A stretch of DNA of 60,255 nucleotides from positions 5,298,833-5,359,087 of the forward strand of contig CAJSYZ010000003.1 in NCBI GenBank assembly GCA_910574455.1, given 5' to 3'. Source of the DNA: Trichaptum fuscoviolaceum. Its lineage: Eukaryota; Basidiomycota; Agaricomycetes; Hymenochaetales; Trichaptaceae. This document shows positions 45,441 through 56,270 of the stretch, piece by piece. Within the stretch, counting starts at the first letter, position 1, and every line of letters begins with the position of its first letter. Below the pieces are notes generated by a model. The model saw nothing but the letters and a program-made list of their open reading frames with translations, was not told the origin of the DNA and made no database searches. The position numbers were made by a program, and so were the translations under genes.

Positions 45441-45940
45441 CTGTCACAGAAATTTCTTAAATTTATGATTTTTTGTGCACTCTTTCGTTGGCTATCTTAA
45501 TTTAACTTACTGCTGTTTTCATATTTATACGGAATCGCACATTTTTGTTGAGGCCCATGTAACGCTAAATGTGACGGCGCTAGACTCCGGATCTAGAGCA
45601 CCGGAGTAATCCGAGAACAAGCGCCCGCCCAATTGGGAAGATTAGTCATTTCATTTAATGAAAGAAAAGCAACAGAAGTTTCAGTTACACAAAATCAGCA
45701 ATAAAAAAGACACTGCAGAGCTCAGAAGTACTCGTGACACCAGAAATAAGACCCTTGAGATTTAAACAACAAATACTTCATGAACTCGAACATTTTTGGC
45801 TCGTGAGAAAGCCATCCAAGTTTGTCTTTTGACAGTTCTTAGTCAGGACTTCCCTGTGCCGAGCATCGGCACTGGTCCTCACGCTGTCACCAGGAGCTTC
45901 GACGCGAAATTGCGATTCCGTATAAATATGAAAACAGCAG
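45441..45940. other. non-coding insertion-like segment inside the COPB2 relic
   Basis: This separates two successive COPB2 segments. No coding match was found, and no terminal repeats were recognised. Confidence 0.4.
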
Positions 45941-45944
45941 TAAC

Positions 45945-46475
45945 ATTTTAGCGTCAAGACCTCGAAGGGGACCGGAGACTGCTTCATCTACACGAATGCC
46001 GCCAAGCGGCTTAACTACTTGATTGCCAGTGAACACAGACCGTAATACATTCCGATAAGCAAGTTTCCTCTCTTCACCCTCCTCGACTTCTACATGCTGA
46101 CATGGAATGACAGCCCAATGTACCTGCTGGGCTACATCTCCGTTCACAGCCGTGTTTATGTTGCCGATAAAGACATTAGAGTGTTTGGTTACTCCCTGTC
46201 TTTGAACCTTATCGAGTATGATAGTACAATCCTACGTGGAGATATGGAGGCTGCGGAGGAGAATCTGCTGACTGTACCAAAAGAGCAGCGGAGAAAAGTC
46301 GCTCGTATCCTAGAACTTCAGGGTGCGTCTTCGAGAATCATCAAACTCAACAGAAAAACTGACTCAATTGCTTTCGTTTTCGCAGATCTCGTGTTACAGG
46401 TTACAACAGACCCTGATCATAAGTTCGACCTCGCGCTTCATCTCAAGCGGACTGTATGCTTCCCGGCCGAGTCTT
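45945..46475 (+). pseudogene. SEC27: coatomer beta-prime relic, post-WD40 part
   Basis: SPMYLLGYISVHSRVYVADK, DIRVFGYSLSLNLIEYDSTI, LRGDMEAAEENLLTVPKEQR and QVTTDPDHKFDLALHLK follow one another between 46110 and 46450, in Sec27 order. A possible intron with damaged borders lies near 46325-46385. It then switches to PRP2 helicase sequence without a gap. Confidence 0.85.
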
Positions 46476-46630
46476 AGTGAGACCTTGACGGAGCGGGAGC
46501 TCGCGAGTTTCTCGGCCATAATTATTGACAAAGCTCATGTGTGAATGTTAAGTACGGATATCTTATTTGCTTAAATCAAAGTATTACATTCGTGGTGGGG
46601 ACAAGTTGGCTCTAACAGCGCTATATAATC
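46476..46630 (+). pseudogene. PRP2: Prp2-like helicase fragment (DEAH region)
   Basis: SETLTERELASFSAIIIDKA precedes HV; in intact helicases the corresponding text ends in the DEAH box, so here the box is damaged (DKAH). It ends in the recurring AACAGCGCTATATAAT sequence at 46612-46627. This is the same composite junction type as at 11.9 kb. Confidence 0.75.
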
Positions 46631-46689
46631 CCCTCCACGAAGCGTAGCGTAATAGAGGGATGTGTGGCCGCGAAAAAATTATCGAATTG

Positions 46690-47250
46690 TCAGCAAGTAA
46701 GCATTAACTTTTGCATCGTCCCTTCGTCCCTTCAACATTCTCCCAATGGGTGCTTAATCACCATGGTCGGAGACGGACAGTATATCATCTGCTATGCGCT
46801 GGCCTGGGGAAACAAGGCATTCGGCAGCCGCTCTTCCTTTGTATGCGCAAGAGACTCGAACACGAACACTGTGCTGGAGGGGCAGACAAAGGTGCGGGTG
46901 TACAGGAACTTCAAGGATTGTTGCGTGTCCCTCTCCTAGGTGCTCGTGGAAGCACTTTCGTCGTCTTCTGGTACTGGTGAGATCGCGTGCAGGATCGACG
47001 CAGATGCTACAAGTGCAAGTGCACTCTATCCACTTGCATCTTAGCTACAATGGGAAATCTTTAACTTTCGATGTAGATGTCTTTGTCTGGGTCTGGCAAT
47101 CTTGTGGCCATCATCGCCGACGACTCTTTCTACATCCTGTGCTTCAACCGTGAGGCCTGCAACGCGGCGTTGGAATCTGGGGTAGTCACAGGATATGAAG
47201 GTGTTGAAGAGGCATTCAACGTTGTCACAGAAATTTCTGAATGGTATGAT
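46690..47250 (+). pseudogene. SEC27: coatomer beta-prime relic, third segment
   Basis: SLQHSPNGCLITMVGDGQYI and LAWGNKAFGSRSSFVCARDS, then QTKVRVYRNFKDC (46725-46915) repeat the middle of Sec27 already seen at 44.9 kb. LGARGSTFVVFWYW and a stretch near 47090-47210 follow (NLVAIIADDSFYILCFNREA, GVEEAFNVVTEISE). It is therefore a second, overlapping copy rather than a continuation. Confidence 0.8.
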
Positions 47251-47289
47251 TTCTTGTTCACTCTTTCGCTAGTTCTCTTCATTGAACTT

Positions 47290-47697
47290 GACGATTCAGG
47301 TGCCGATTACGCTATCGACAATGCTGGCGAACCCGTCAACGTCACGGTCTTCGAGAGCCTCGAGGCTGCCCGGAAATCGCATGATTCCTCACGCATTCTA
47401 GCAGAGGTGATGACCCTATGCACTTCCCACCCATTCCCGAATGTGCGCAAATACAACATGGCCCTCGGCTTACTTCTCTCGTCTCGTGCTCCCGGACAAC
47501 CAATTACCGTTATGCTGGAGACGTACAATGAGATGCTCACTCGTCAGATTACGCCCAATGCTCGCACCTACAAGACAATGATTCTGGCATCGTGCGAGTG
47601 TGACAAGGAGGTCAGCGAGTCATCGGTTAGCTCGAATGGCGGCAAAGGCGGCGTGAGTTCAATGCCAAGAGAGGCACATTGTATTTCCCAGAATTGA
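47290..47697 (+). pseudogene. PPR protein relic, plus strand
   Basis: AIDNAGEPVNVTVFESLEAA, SSRILAEVMTLCTSHPFPNV, KYNMALGLLLSSRAPGQP and VMLETYNEMLTRQITPNART form PPR-like helical pairs. This is the uninterrupted counterpart of the minus-strand relic at 24.5-27.8 kb, and it defines the hAT-like insertion site there. It again follows COPB2 sequence directly. Confidence 0.75.
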
Positions 47698-47949
47698 AGC
47701 ACGTTCAATTGCTTCGTAAGGAAGATAACTTTGGCTGAGCATCGTTGATATTCGAAGCTGCCCAGAACATCTATCGTGACAGATAAAAGAGAAACTTACC
47801 ACCTGGAAAGGGAATCCATCATGTTCCCTTCCGTTCTTGCGCGCTTCATGGCAATGTCGACGCTGCAGTTCATATCTGGACCCATATCAAAGACATCCCT
47901 ATATAAGTGGATCTTCAATTGCTTTACCTACATGAACATGGGCTATGAC

Positions 47950-48300
47950 TTAGGATATTTTGATCTGTTTCGAGGATTGTACAAGTGACAAGAATGTGAT
48001 TAGATACATGAACGGACCGCATGCTTTTTTGTGAGTCCTTGACGGTGCCCACTGCCGGATCTTCCGAGAATCTCGGACATAATTTTTGATGGTGCCCATG
48101 AGCAAACGTTAAGTACGGACATCCTGATTGTTTCAATCAAAGCATTCCATTCGTGGCGGGGACCAGCTGGCTCAGACAGCGCAATATAATAGAGGGATGT
48201 GTGGCCGCGAAAAGTTATCGAATTGTCAGCAAGTAAGCATTACAAATCACTAATTGTCCAATCGCATGTCTCCGATCCTCGGATCAAATCACTTTTTAAA
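47950..48300 (+). pseudogene. PRP2: Prp2-like helicase fragment and shared repeat
   Basis: Degraded text equivalent to the SDKxVIKYM and AHERTLSTDI helicase segments (HEQTLSTDI-like near 48095-48125) ends in GACAGCGCAATATAAT (48174-48189). The AGAGGGATGTGTGGCCGCG repeat follows, shared with 46655-46673. Confidence 0.6.
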
Positions 48301-48546
48301 CCGTTTCTTGCTCAGGGTCCTGTTCTGCTACCCTTCTTATAGCTTTTCATATGGCTTTTACGCTATTTTTATACTGTTCCTCTCGGTCTTAATTTCTTAA
48401 GCCCCTATGTCCTCCATTATCTGCTATTTTCCTCTCCATATCCTTGCCCTCTTTGTACATCATGATATGCATTCGCTCCCCCCTTTTCCCTTCCTCTTTC
48501 CTTCCTCAGGCTTACCTTGATATCCGCGTTACTCCGCATCGCATTG

Positions 48547-48747
48547 CCTCGACAACTTGAACATACATCCGCTCCTCCACCATCCGTTCTTGTACTCAAG
48601 CTCTTTGCGTTCTCGCTCGGAGACTTTCATACCACGAAACAGCACCTCATCATCTTCAGTTTCCTTGCGAAGAAGCTCGATTAGCTGGAGCTCTTGGTTC
48701 AAGAGGTAGACCCAGTGACGTGAGAGTGCACTGGCAAGGAGGCCCAA
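48547..48747 (-). pseudogene. PRP2: Prp2-like N-terminal fragment, minus strand
   Basis: RHWVYLLNQELQLIELLRKE and DDEVLFRGMKVSERERKELE match the same region as 11077-11166 but on the opposite strand to its neighbours. This shows an inversion within the composite repeat. Confidence 0.75.
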
Positions 48748-48990
48748 GTGTAATGTAACGCTGACCTGGCTTCAGTTTCACTCGGTTCTGTTACTCTGGA
48801 TTCTCGGATTGTATTCTTGGCAACTGTTCACTTTGATGGACAAGAACCAATCGTTCTCGTCCTCGGACTGCCCTTCAACAGACTCGACTTCTGCTTCAAG
48901 ACGGCTAGAAGACTTCAAATATCAAGCGTCATAAATCGGACTTGACACATCTTCATACACATATGACACACAGCATCACGTCAATTCAAA

Positions 48991-50391
48991 ATGAACGCCA
49001 TGGAGGCGATGTTACCCAGCGACCAGGTAAGCTTCTTTCTCATTGTGTACGCTTCTGCCACTCACACCGCGCACAAAGCTATCATGGCTCATACAATCCT
49101 TAACCCTGATGCCTATCAACGATTATCAGTTTGCGCTCATTCATGGTGACTTAGCCGATGTTCTATACTGACCAGTGGCTATGAATGCGACATTCTCTGT
49201 CGATCCTTCTACTATTGCTTTACCTGAAGTCTCTGCCGATGAAGTATTTGTTCTTACTGAAGCTTCGTCGCCAACGTTCCTTGAAGAGGAGCCGCCGAAA
49301 TCAACTATCCGATATGCCTTGAACCAATCTGTACGCTCTGTAACCGATACTCCAGTCAACCCGAGTGACAATAACAATCGTGCCTCTCTGACCAAATCTA
49401 TGCCTGCGACTGCCTGTGCTGAGAAAAGAAAGTACAGCGTCGACCCTTACAACGTGCCTTTGTCTGAAGATGGAGATAGCAATTTGACACTTCTGTCAGT
49501 TGTTTCAACTCCAAGTATGCCTTTCGTAGGACCTTTATCTACCGAAGACGATGGAGTGAACCCGCTCTCTGTACCGGTTCGCTCTGTCCCTGAACTCAAG
49601 AAGACGGCCGCGGCAATACGTCCTGCATTGTCGCCTGCCAACGAAAAGCTAGGACCTCTGACTGTCGATGCAGTGACCATAAGTACTATAGCTGATCGTC
49701 TATCGGACCGTGACGAAGTGGATACGCTAAGATGCTCAAATTTTGATGCAGAAGCTGTTATTGGTGACGATGCCTCTGAGAATGGCTTAGACTTAGAACA
49801 CAAGCTAGTGGCCCCGTCAGATAGTCGCCCTCACACCGAACTTGACCACTCGGACCTTTGCTTACCTGTCCAGCCCTCATCAGACTCCCATATCAAGGAG
49901 CCGACTCGCCCTGCTCGCATTCGAAGCCTTCTGGGTGTAGCAGTTGGCGGCATCAAGAAGCAGAACACCTCAATACGAAAGCTACCTGACCCGTCGGAAA
50001 CTTCGCTGTTATCCGTCACCAGTACCCTCGTTGACGTTGAGGGAGTCATACCAAACAATACGGAAGACGCAAAGAAGGAATTTTTGGAGAAGATCGTCGA
50101 CAAAGCAAGCGCGGTCGGTGACAGAATCAAGAAGAAGGCCATTCGTCAGGAAGAGGACGCTCCGTCAATTTCCAATGCAGTGAACGCTACTCTTCCTGGG
50201 AATGCTTATGTTGAGAACATGCCTCAGGACTCAGTCACAATTGGTAAGACGATCCATCTCTTGCAGAAGCTACCTATGCTAACAATACAACAGATGCCGA
50301 CTCCAGTTCACCCGCAAGCTTCCTTGACAAGATTGCGGACAAAGCAACCATGATCGGTGGTAAATTCAAGAAGAAGGCCATTCCTAAAGAC
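48991..50391 (+). pseudogene. long disordered Ser/Asp-rich protein, interrupted
   Basis: Exon 48991-49026 (MNAMEAMLPSDQ) joins 49130 on, which stays open to 50243 except for one TGA at 49169-49171. An intron (50244-50293) leads to 50294-50391. The protein has no known domain. It contains two related basic segments, FLEKIVDKASAVGDRIKKKA and FLDKIADKATMIGGKFKKKA, suggesting an internal repeat unit. It is truncated at about 50392, where PRP2 helicase sequence begins. If the TGA is real this is a pseudogene; otherwise it is a gene with a lost 3' end. Confidence 0.55.
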
Positions 50392-50695
50392 GGGTGCACC
50401 CGTTGCTGCCATGAATATTGCATTATGTGTTGCTGAGGAAGTAGGCACTTAGGAGGGCTGTAAGGTTACATACTAGATTCATTTCTAGGATTTTGCAATC
50501 AACAAATAAGACCGCAATTAAATACATTGACAGACGGTATGCTTCTTCATGAGTCCTTGATGGAATTATTGACGAAGCTCATATGCGGACGATAAGCACA
50601 GACATCTTGCTTACCACATTCAATGGATTACCCATGATTTGCTCAAACATTCGTGGCGGGGACAAGCTGGGTCTGACAACGCTATATAATTAATG
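50392..50695 (+). pseudogene. PRP2: Prp2-like helicase fragment
   Basis: The sequence reads RVAAMNIALCVAEEVGT, a recognisable form of the region after motif Ia, and continues degraded to GACAACGCTATATAAT (50676-50691). It interrupts the disordered gene on both sides and is another copy of the same composite fragment. Confidence 0.65.
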
Positions 50696-50925
50696 CTCCA
50701 AGGGGGTTGGATATATGTATCCCATGATGTTGGGTTTTATTCCCGAACACCGTAGGTAGTGAGGGTTATGGCGGCTTTAATGTTACGCTCCTCTAAAGCA
50801 AAAAGTTTGTACTCACGTGCCCAATGATTGAGGCCTGGACTGTCTGTCTTCTCTTCCAAGTCTGAGAGCGGCCCCTATGCTATGATGTTTCTCCTAAAAA
50901 AAATTCACTCTCAAAGACGTACCCG
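50696..50925. other. spacer
   Basis: No feature is seen. Confidence 0.4.
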
Positions 50926-50929
50926 GCAT

Positions 50930-52240
50930 TATCTCATTTTTGGAGTAAGTTCCCACGGGTAGTAGTCCCCGACACGACGCTTGCGGGTGCTGGGTTGACT
51001 GCGACTGGTCACTGGTATAGCTCGAGCTACCGACTCTCTGATCCTGACGCGCGTGCAAACGGCTCCTGAGCAAGCACTATCGCTGCCTTCGTTTGTATTC
51101 CGGGAATCTTTGGCCTCGGACTTGGGCAACGTCGTGACTCTCCGACCGAAGCATGTTCTGGTCCGATAATCTATGACACCCCTGATGCGTCGAACACATC
51201 TATGTCTGCTCTTCCAGCTAGTTCTCCCCGCCAGTTGCGTGCGGATCCAGCTGTGGCGGCTCGAGCGAAGAAGGAGGCGATGCTGCGCGCTCGGAGGCGA
51301 GAGCAGCAGCATTGTCTGTCACCAACGCCGGCGTCACGCGCTGTGCCATTGGAAAATAACGCAGAGGAGAGTGTACTCATAGCTCGGCCAGCTGTCAGTG
51401 TTGACCATTCGGAAGCAAAGTCGAGTTCGTTCGTGGATACGAGTATGCAAGCGGACTCTGGGCTGTGCTCATAGAGTTGTTTGACTCGGCATCCAACGTT
51501 CCGCCCTCGACTCCTAGAAAGGACTCTGATACCTGTGGTCTCGATAAGATGTCTCTAGCTGAATCAAGACGCAATGGGAAGCAGGAGCAAGTTGAAGCAC
51601 CTTCAAAGTCGACTGAATCTTTGGCTCTGACTTCGTCCACTGGGCCAGTACCTGTCCTTTCAGAGATGGACGCATTCGTACCGGAAGACCTACTCCTGCC
51701 ATCGGAGTTTGTCCTATCGATGGCTTTGGAGGAGTCAGGCTCAGATCTGGTATTGGTTCCTTGTCTTCCTGGTCTTGAAGGTGAGTCTTTTGATTAAATG
51801 TTCAGTATTCAGGGGTCTGACATCAATGCAGTCTCACCGGAAGCTGTTCCCGTCCCACAGACAAGTGCTACCTCTCCTTAGTTGTCACGTTTTGAAGACG
51901 AGGCTTCTGTTGCACCGTCTTTGACCAAGTCGCTTGCGCCGCTGAGATCTGTCTGCGAGAATATGCCTTCAAGAAGTGGGGCAAGTTCGGACACCCTCGA
52001 GCAGACACCGTCCTTGTTCTCGGCGACATCGGTACAGACCCCAGAAGCAGCACTCGCGTCTGTGCTTGTGGTTCATATGGCAGGGAAAAGAGGTGGATTG
52101 CGATGCGATGATGATGAGATGGATTGCGAGGGCCGTATACGAGATGCTCGGACGCTCAGGTTCAGAAAGCGGTCGTTAGAGGCTTTGCAGAAAAAACGTT
52201 TTGTCAGCCATTGCTTAGGTTCTCGTATACCAGGTCAATA
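50930..52240 (+). pseudogene. continuation of the disordered Ser-rich gene, frameshifted
   Basis: Successive frames give FRESLASDLGNVVTLRPKHV, AARAKKEAMLRARRREQQH, then SLAESRRNGKQEQVEAPSKS and finally EGRIRDARTLRFRKRSLEAL. The Ser/Asp/Pro-rich, low-order composition matches 48991-50391, so these are probably the 3' exons of the same gene. Two or more frame breaks occur. No known domain was seen. Confidence 0.4.
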
Positions 52241-52739
52241 GTTTAGTCGTCGCAGCGTTGTGTAGGATAGTCAATTAATTTTGTTAAATTATCATATGAC
52301 ACGTTAAGGAACTTTCTGAGATATTATTTGCGACCAGTTGCTATCAAGGAGCTTCATTCTGTCCTTATTCTTTAGCGCTTTTGTCAACATCGCTTGAAGC
52401 TTGCAAATGCTGTCGGGCAACGTGTTTAATGAGTCTTCTGCACTGGTATCTATTCAGGCCCTTTCAGAGAATCGTGAAAGTTACGTACCCATCTGCATCT
52501 GTTACTACATTCTTTCGAGTGGTGAGATGCCTCCAGATAAACGACTTTAAAGGTCCTCCTGCTACTGACCTCTCTTACTATTAGGAAAGAATGTGGATGT
52601 AAACTAAGTCTGTTATAATGCCTTAACGTTTCTGTGATGTAGTTGGATTGTTCAAAAAACATTTTCACTCAGGAAAAGATTGGAAATAGCACATACACTA
52701 TATACATATTATTCTATCATTGCTTCATGTATACAAAAC
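52241..52739. other. spacer
   Basis: AT-rich, with short frames on both strands. Nothing is recognised. Confidence 0.35.
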
Positions 52740-53305
52740 GGTAGATCCAACAGAGGGAGTTTGTCAGATTTGATACAGTTTTTGCTCTCAACTTGCACCT
52801 TCAACATTCCATATTCTTCCAATATGAGAGATAAATCTTGAAAAAACGTGGGACTCAATTGATTGCAGTTGGTAAAGCCAATCCAACGGAGATTTGGGAA
52901 AGGACCAATTCCGTCTATGAAGCCGATATGGGCACGGACTTCTATGTTTTCGAACTTCAGTGAGACTTCCTGAATAGTAGTCGAGAAAAGCTCGAGGACA
53001 TTGGCGACAATGATATCCTTGACTCTACTATCAATTAGTATGAATTGTCTGTTCTTTGAATTTTAGTTGTATATACTCTAGCTTCAAGTACCTTGTTCGT
53101 GATCCATGAAGGAGCATCAAGCAAAAGGTTCTAGCAAAGTCATAGCATAGTATCTCTCCCGAGCCGGTGCAGTGAGCTACGAAAGACTTGATAATCAGTA
53201 TCGTGGAAAGACAGTTGACAACATATATCTCTGTGTCATCTGTATGAAGTGAAAATTCTTTGAGAGTGGGCAGTGAGATTTCAGTCTGAGACTCATTCCG
53301 TTAGT
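52740..53305 (-). pseudogene. F-box/LRR-type protein, C-terminal part
   Basis: Minus-strand frames read ISLPTLKEFSLHTDDTEIYV, CTGSGEILCYDFARTF and KYLKLEYIQL-like text. They continue with FSTTIQEVSLKFENIEVRAH, GPFPNLRWIGFTNCNQLSPT and FFQDLSLILEEYG, a leucine-rich-repeat-like series typical of mushroom F-box proteins. One break or intron lies near 53030-53060. The N-terminal F-box is absent, because homology stops at the inverted repeat at 53321. Confidence 0.55.
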
Positions 53306-53320
53306 TACATTCCGTTAGTT

Positions 53321-53374
53321 AACGCCCTGAGGGTGTTTGGGTTTTGCCAGCAACTAGCTGGCCCTCAGGGCGTT
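53321..53374. repeat. perfect 13-bp inverted repeat
   Basis: AACGCCCTGAGGG (53321-53333) and CCCTCAGGGCGTT (53362-53374) pair exactly around a 28-base loop. ATTCCGTTAGTT occurs twice just upstream (about 53295 and 53309). It could be a very small MITE or its solo end. Confidence 0.7.
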
Positions 53375-53543
53375 ATTTTTGTAGTTGCCAGATATCATTT
53401 ATTCGGGTGACAGATTTATATACTTTTATATAGTATGAGGAGGTCAGATTTGTATATTACGGGGGTCAAATATTATTAAATGACAGGACTTCGAAGAAGT
53501 CCCACGACTCACCAAGGAGGAAGGCGGAGGTCACCCGTCAAGT

Positions 53544-53935
53544 CGGCTGGTCGAAATGTCCGCTCAGGACTACCGCACTACCGCTCACAACTACCCGCGG
53601 TACTGCGTCAAACTACTGCAGTAGAGAACCAATGAGAAAATTAGAAAATGTAGAATAATCTAGAATAAATAGAGTTACAACCAATCATAAAGAGGATCTT
53701 GTGAATCTAAGACTAAGCCGACAAAATGATGTCAACTACCGCGTTAATTTGAATACACTACCGCTCGAAGGTCAACTACCGGCTGAACTACCGCTCTAAT
53801 TTCCAATACTACGCTTTTATTTCCAATACTACCGCTTTCATTTCCAATACTACCGCACTCATTTCCAATACTACCGCGTTAATTTCAACTACCGCACTCA
53901 ACTACCGCTCTTGACACTAAGATATTAAGAAGCCA
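53544..53935. mobile_element. truncated end of the ACTACCGC-rich MULE-like element
   Basis: CGGCTGGTCGAAATGTCCGC matches the terminal repeat of the 12348-13177 element. AGAAAATGTAGAATAAT-type interior sequence and many ACTACCGC motifs follow. No opposite end is found before the degraded gene B begins, so the copy is truncated or was overrun. Confidence 0.8.
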
Positions 53936-56270
53936 AGAAAAAGTCAGGCACAAGCACAAAACTTAATTCATTCCGTATACAGCCACTCAGGAAATCAGAG
54001 ATAGGTGAGAGAGGTATATGTACTGGAGGTGAAGGAAGTCTATGAAATATCTTTACAAACTTAAGGATATAAAATTCAATACAGTCTTGCAAAACTTGTT
54101 CGCATTTCTCTACGGAAAGACTTTCACTATGAAAGTTCGTCATCCATTCCGGAGAGTCAGGCCAGAAGCGCAAGACTTCAATGAGACCATCGAGCAGACG
54201 TCGGTCAACGTTATCAGACCATACATCATGAATCTCGCCAGATGACACAGGGAAAAGCCGCGGTGACCCATCTACACCCGCCATATTTTCTGCGCACCGT
54301 AGGCTCGTAAACCCGCCGCCATAGAGTCACCAGTAAGGTCCATACCAGTCATGACTTGATCTGCCTCAATGAGATCCATGCGAAACTGACATTCGCAGAC
54401 GTCCCACAGAACACGAGCGCGCAGCCTTGCGTCCGAACAGATTTCATCAAAGGAGATGGAGCGACCTGCCCAAAACACTTCGCATGACCTGGAGTACGGA
54501 GTAAACTTGCCCTCGACAGCGAATATGACTTTGATAGACTGCTGGTGTGCGTTTCTAGCTATTTTCGAGCGAGATTTCCCTATGGCTGAGGGGTCAATCT
54601 TGGGCACTAAATCATTTCGAGAGGGCATAGTGTCCCTCAATCGCTCAAGAGAAGGAGTGGCAACAGTGCAATCCAAAGGCAGATGACCTTTGGTATAGTC
54701 GCCGAGGAGTGCGACTCTCCAATCCTGGATTTTGAGTCCGCCTCGATCAGTTAAGTAGACAGACTGCCTCATAGCCACGCGTTCACAGAATGGTTTGATT
54801 CGAATCCAGTTATGGATATATTCATATGTCTTTTCTGGAGGCTGGAATCCAAAGAGGTGGATAGGAGGGAAATGGTACCGCGCAGGAGAGTCACGGTATG
54901 TCGGGAGGGGTGAAACGCGTTTGAGTGCGGTTTGCCACAATAACGGTATGTTCGGAAGGTCAGGAAGGTGAGCTGGCAAGATGAAGGATAGGGAAAAAGA
55001 CACTGGCTGAGAATCAGCGCGGCCAGTCAGATCTTGGTCTTGCTTTGCCGGGCCATTTGCTCGTTTCTTTTGTCCGATTTTCGATATCTTGCGAAAGCGC
55101 TGCCCGTCATCGGCGTCAGAAGGATGCGAAGGAGAGGCGGGAGAATCGACGTTTTCCCGAGAACACTTCATTAACGACGTCCCAATTTCCATAGGCTGTC
55201 GGTTAAGGCCTTGATCTTGACCCATTGCAGATCTCATATTTGTTATGAGTGCGATCATGCCAGCTTCCGTCATCAGTGAATTCCGACCAGATCGTACGCT
55301 GACTGGACGATAGGAAGATGGAGTTATTGCCATGAAGAGCTCTCTTCCGTCCACTCGACTACGCCACGGGTGCTTGTCGAGAACAGTATCCCATGGACTT
55401 GCATCCACTACTTTATAAATCCGAGTGTCGCCTAGCATACTTTCGTAGGGGCGGATATACCAGACAGGTATCCTCGCTCGTCGAAGCTCTTCTGCTAGCG
55501 CACCATCATCAACGAACAACGCCGCGAAATGCACGGGGGTGTTCGACAACAGTCGGAGGAAGATCGAATGTGTGCAAGTTTCGAGCAATTATGCACAACG
55601 TAGAAATACAACCCAAAGAGTTTTCTCGAATAGATCTCTGAACCTCTCGCACACCGCTGAACCACGTCTCGCTCTGCTCGTGGTTCTCGTTTCAATTGTT
55701 CGACGGCAAGACGAGCCTGGTTGGAAATGTGGAGCGCTAACTTTATCTGCTCCCATCGTATTCTCTTTGAACCTCCATGCACGTCGAGATGGTAGCTCTA
55801 AGGCCCTGGACAGCTCATTGGAGAATGAAAGTTTAATTTCCCTATCGGCTCGGTGAAAAGCTCATACGGCGAAGGTCCTGACTGAATCCAGTCGGCGCTT
55901 TCTACCGCTCGCCAGACAACCCCATCTTCCCGTAATAGTTTATGCATCGGTGTTCCAGGTAACCGACGAGGAATGCACATGTGGTGTACGAGAGTGTTGC
56001 AGTATATTTGTGGCCAGATGGAGTATTCGTGTGCGCCCCAATGCCCATCTGCCCGTTGAAAAAGGCCTTTTCGTCAAAGTCAGGAAACTCAGGAATCCAG
56101 CTCATGTTTGGAGAGGAGATGATTTTGAATGGTTCGGAGGTCCATCTAATGATGGCCGCACTCTGACAGTCGGTATGCATTTCGAATTAGGCGGGGCGAG
56201 TCTGTGGAACGATATTAGTTATGACGTTGTACGGTCAAGAAATGAGAATTAGACTTACCGTGCATCATAT
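53925..56270 (-). pseudogene. degraded member of an unknown mushroom family (copy B)
   Basis: This shares its ordered blocks with copy A: ISNQARLAVEQLKREPRAER, LFVDDGALAEELRRARIPVW, GDTRIYKVV, RYHFPPIHLFGFQ and IGKSRSKIARNAHQQSIKVI. A 438-codon frame (55588-54272) is intact over the middle. Upstream (55980-55600) and downstream (54284-53925, LLDGLIEVLRFWPDSPEWM) the frame changes, so at least two or three frameshifts remain. It retains the DYTKGH segment that copy A has lost. Function unknown. Both copies lie near the same transposon family. Confidence 0.7.

Noticed and set aside
46476..46630. Functional DEAH helicase
   Set aside because: The box reads DKAH and the frame ends at once; only a fragment.
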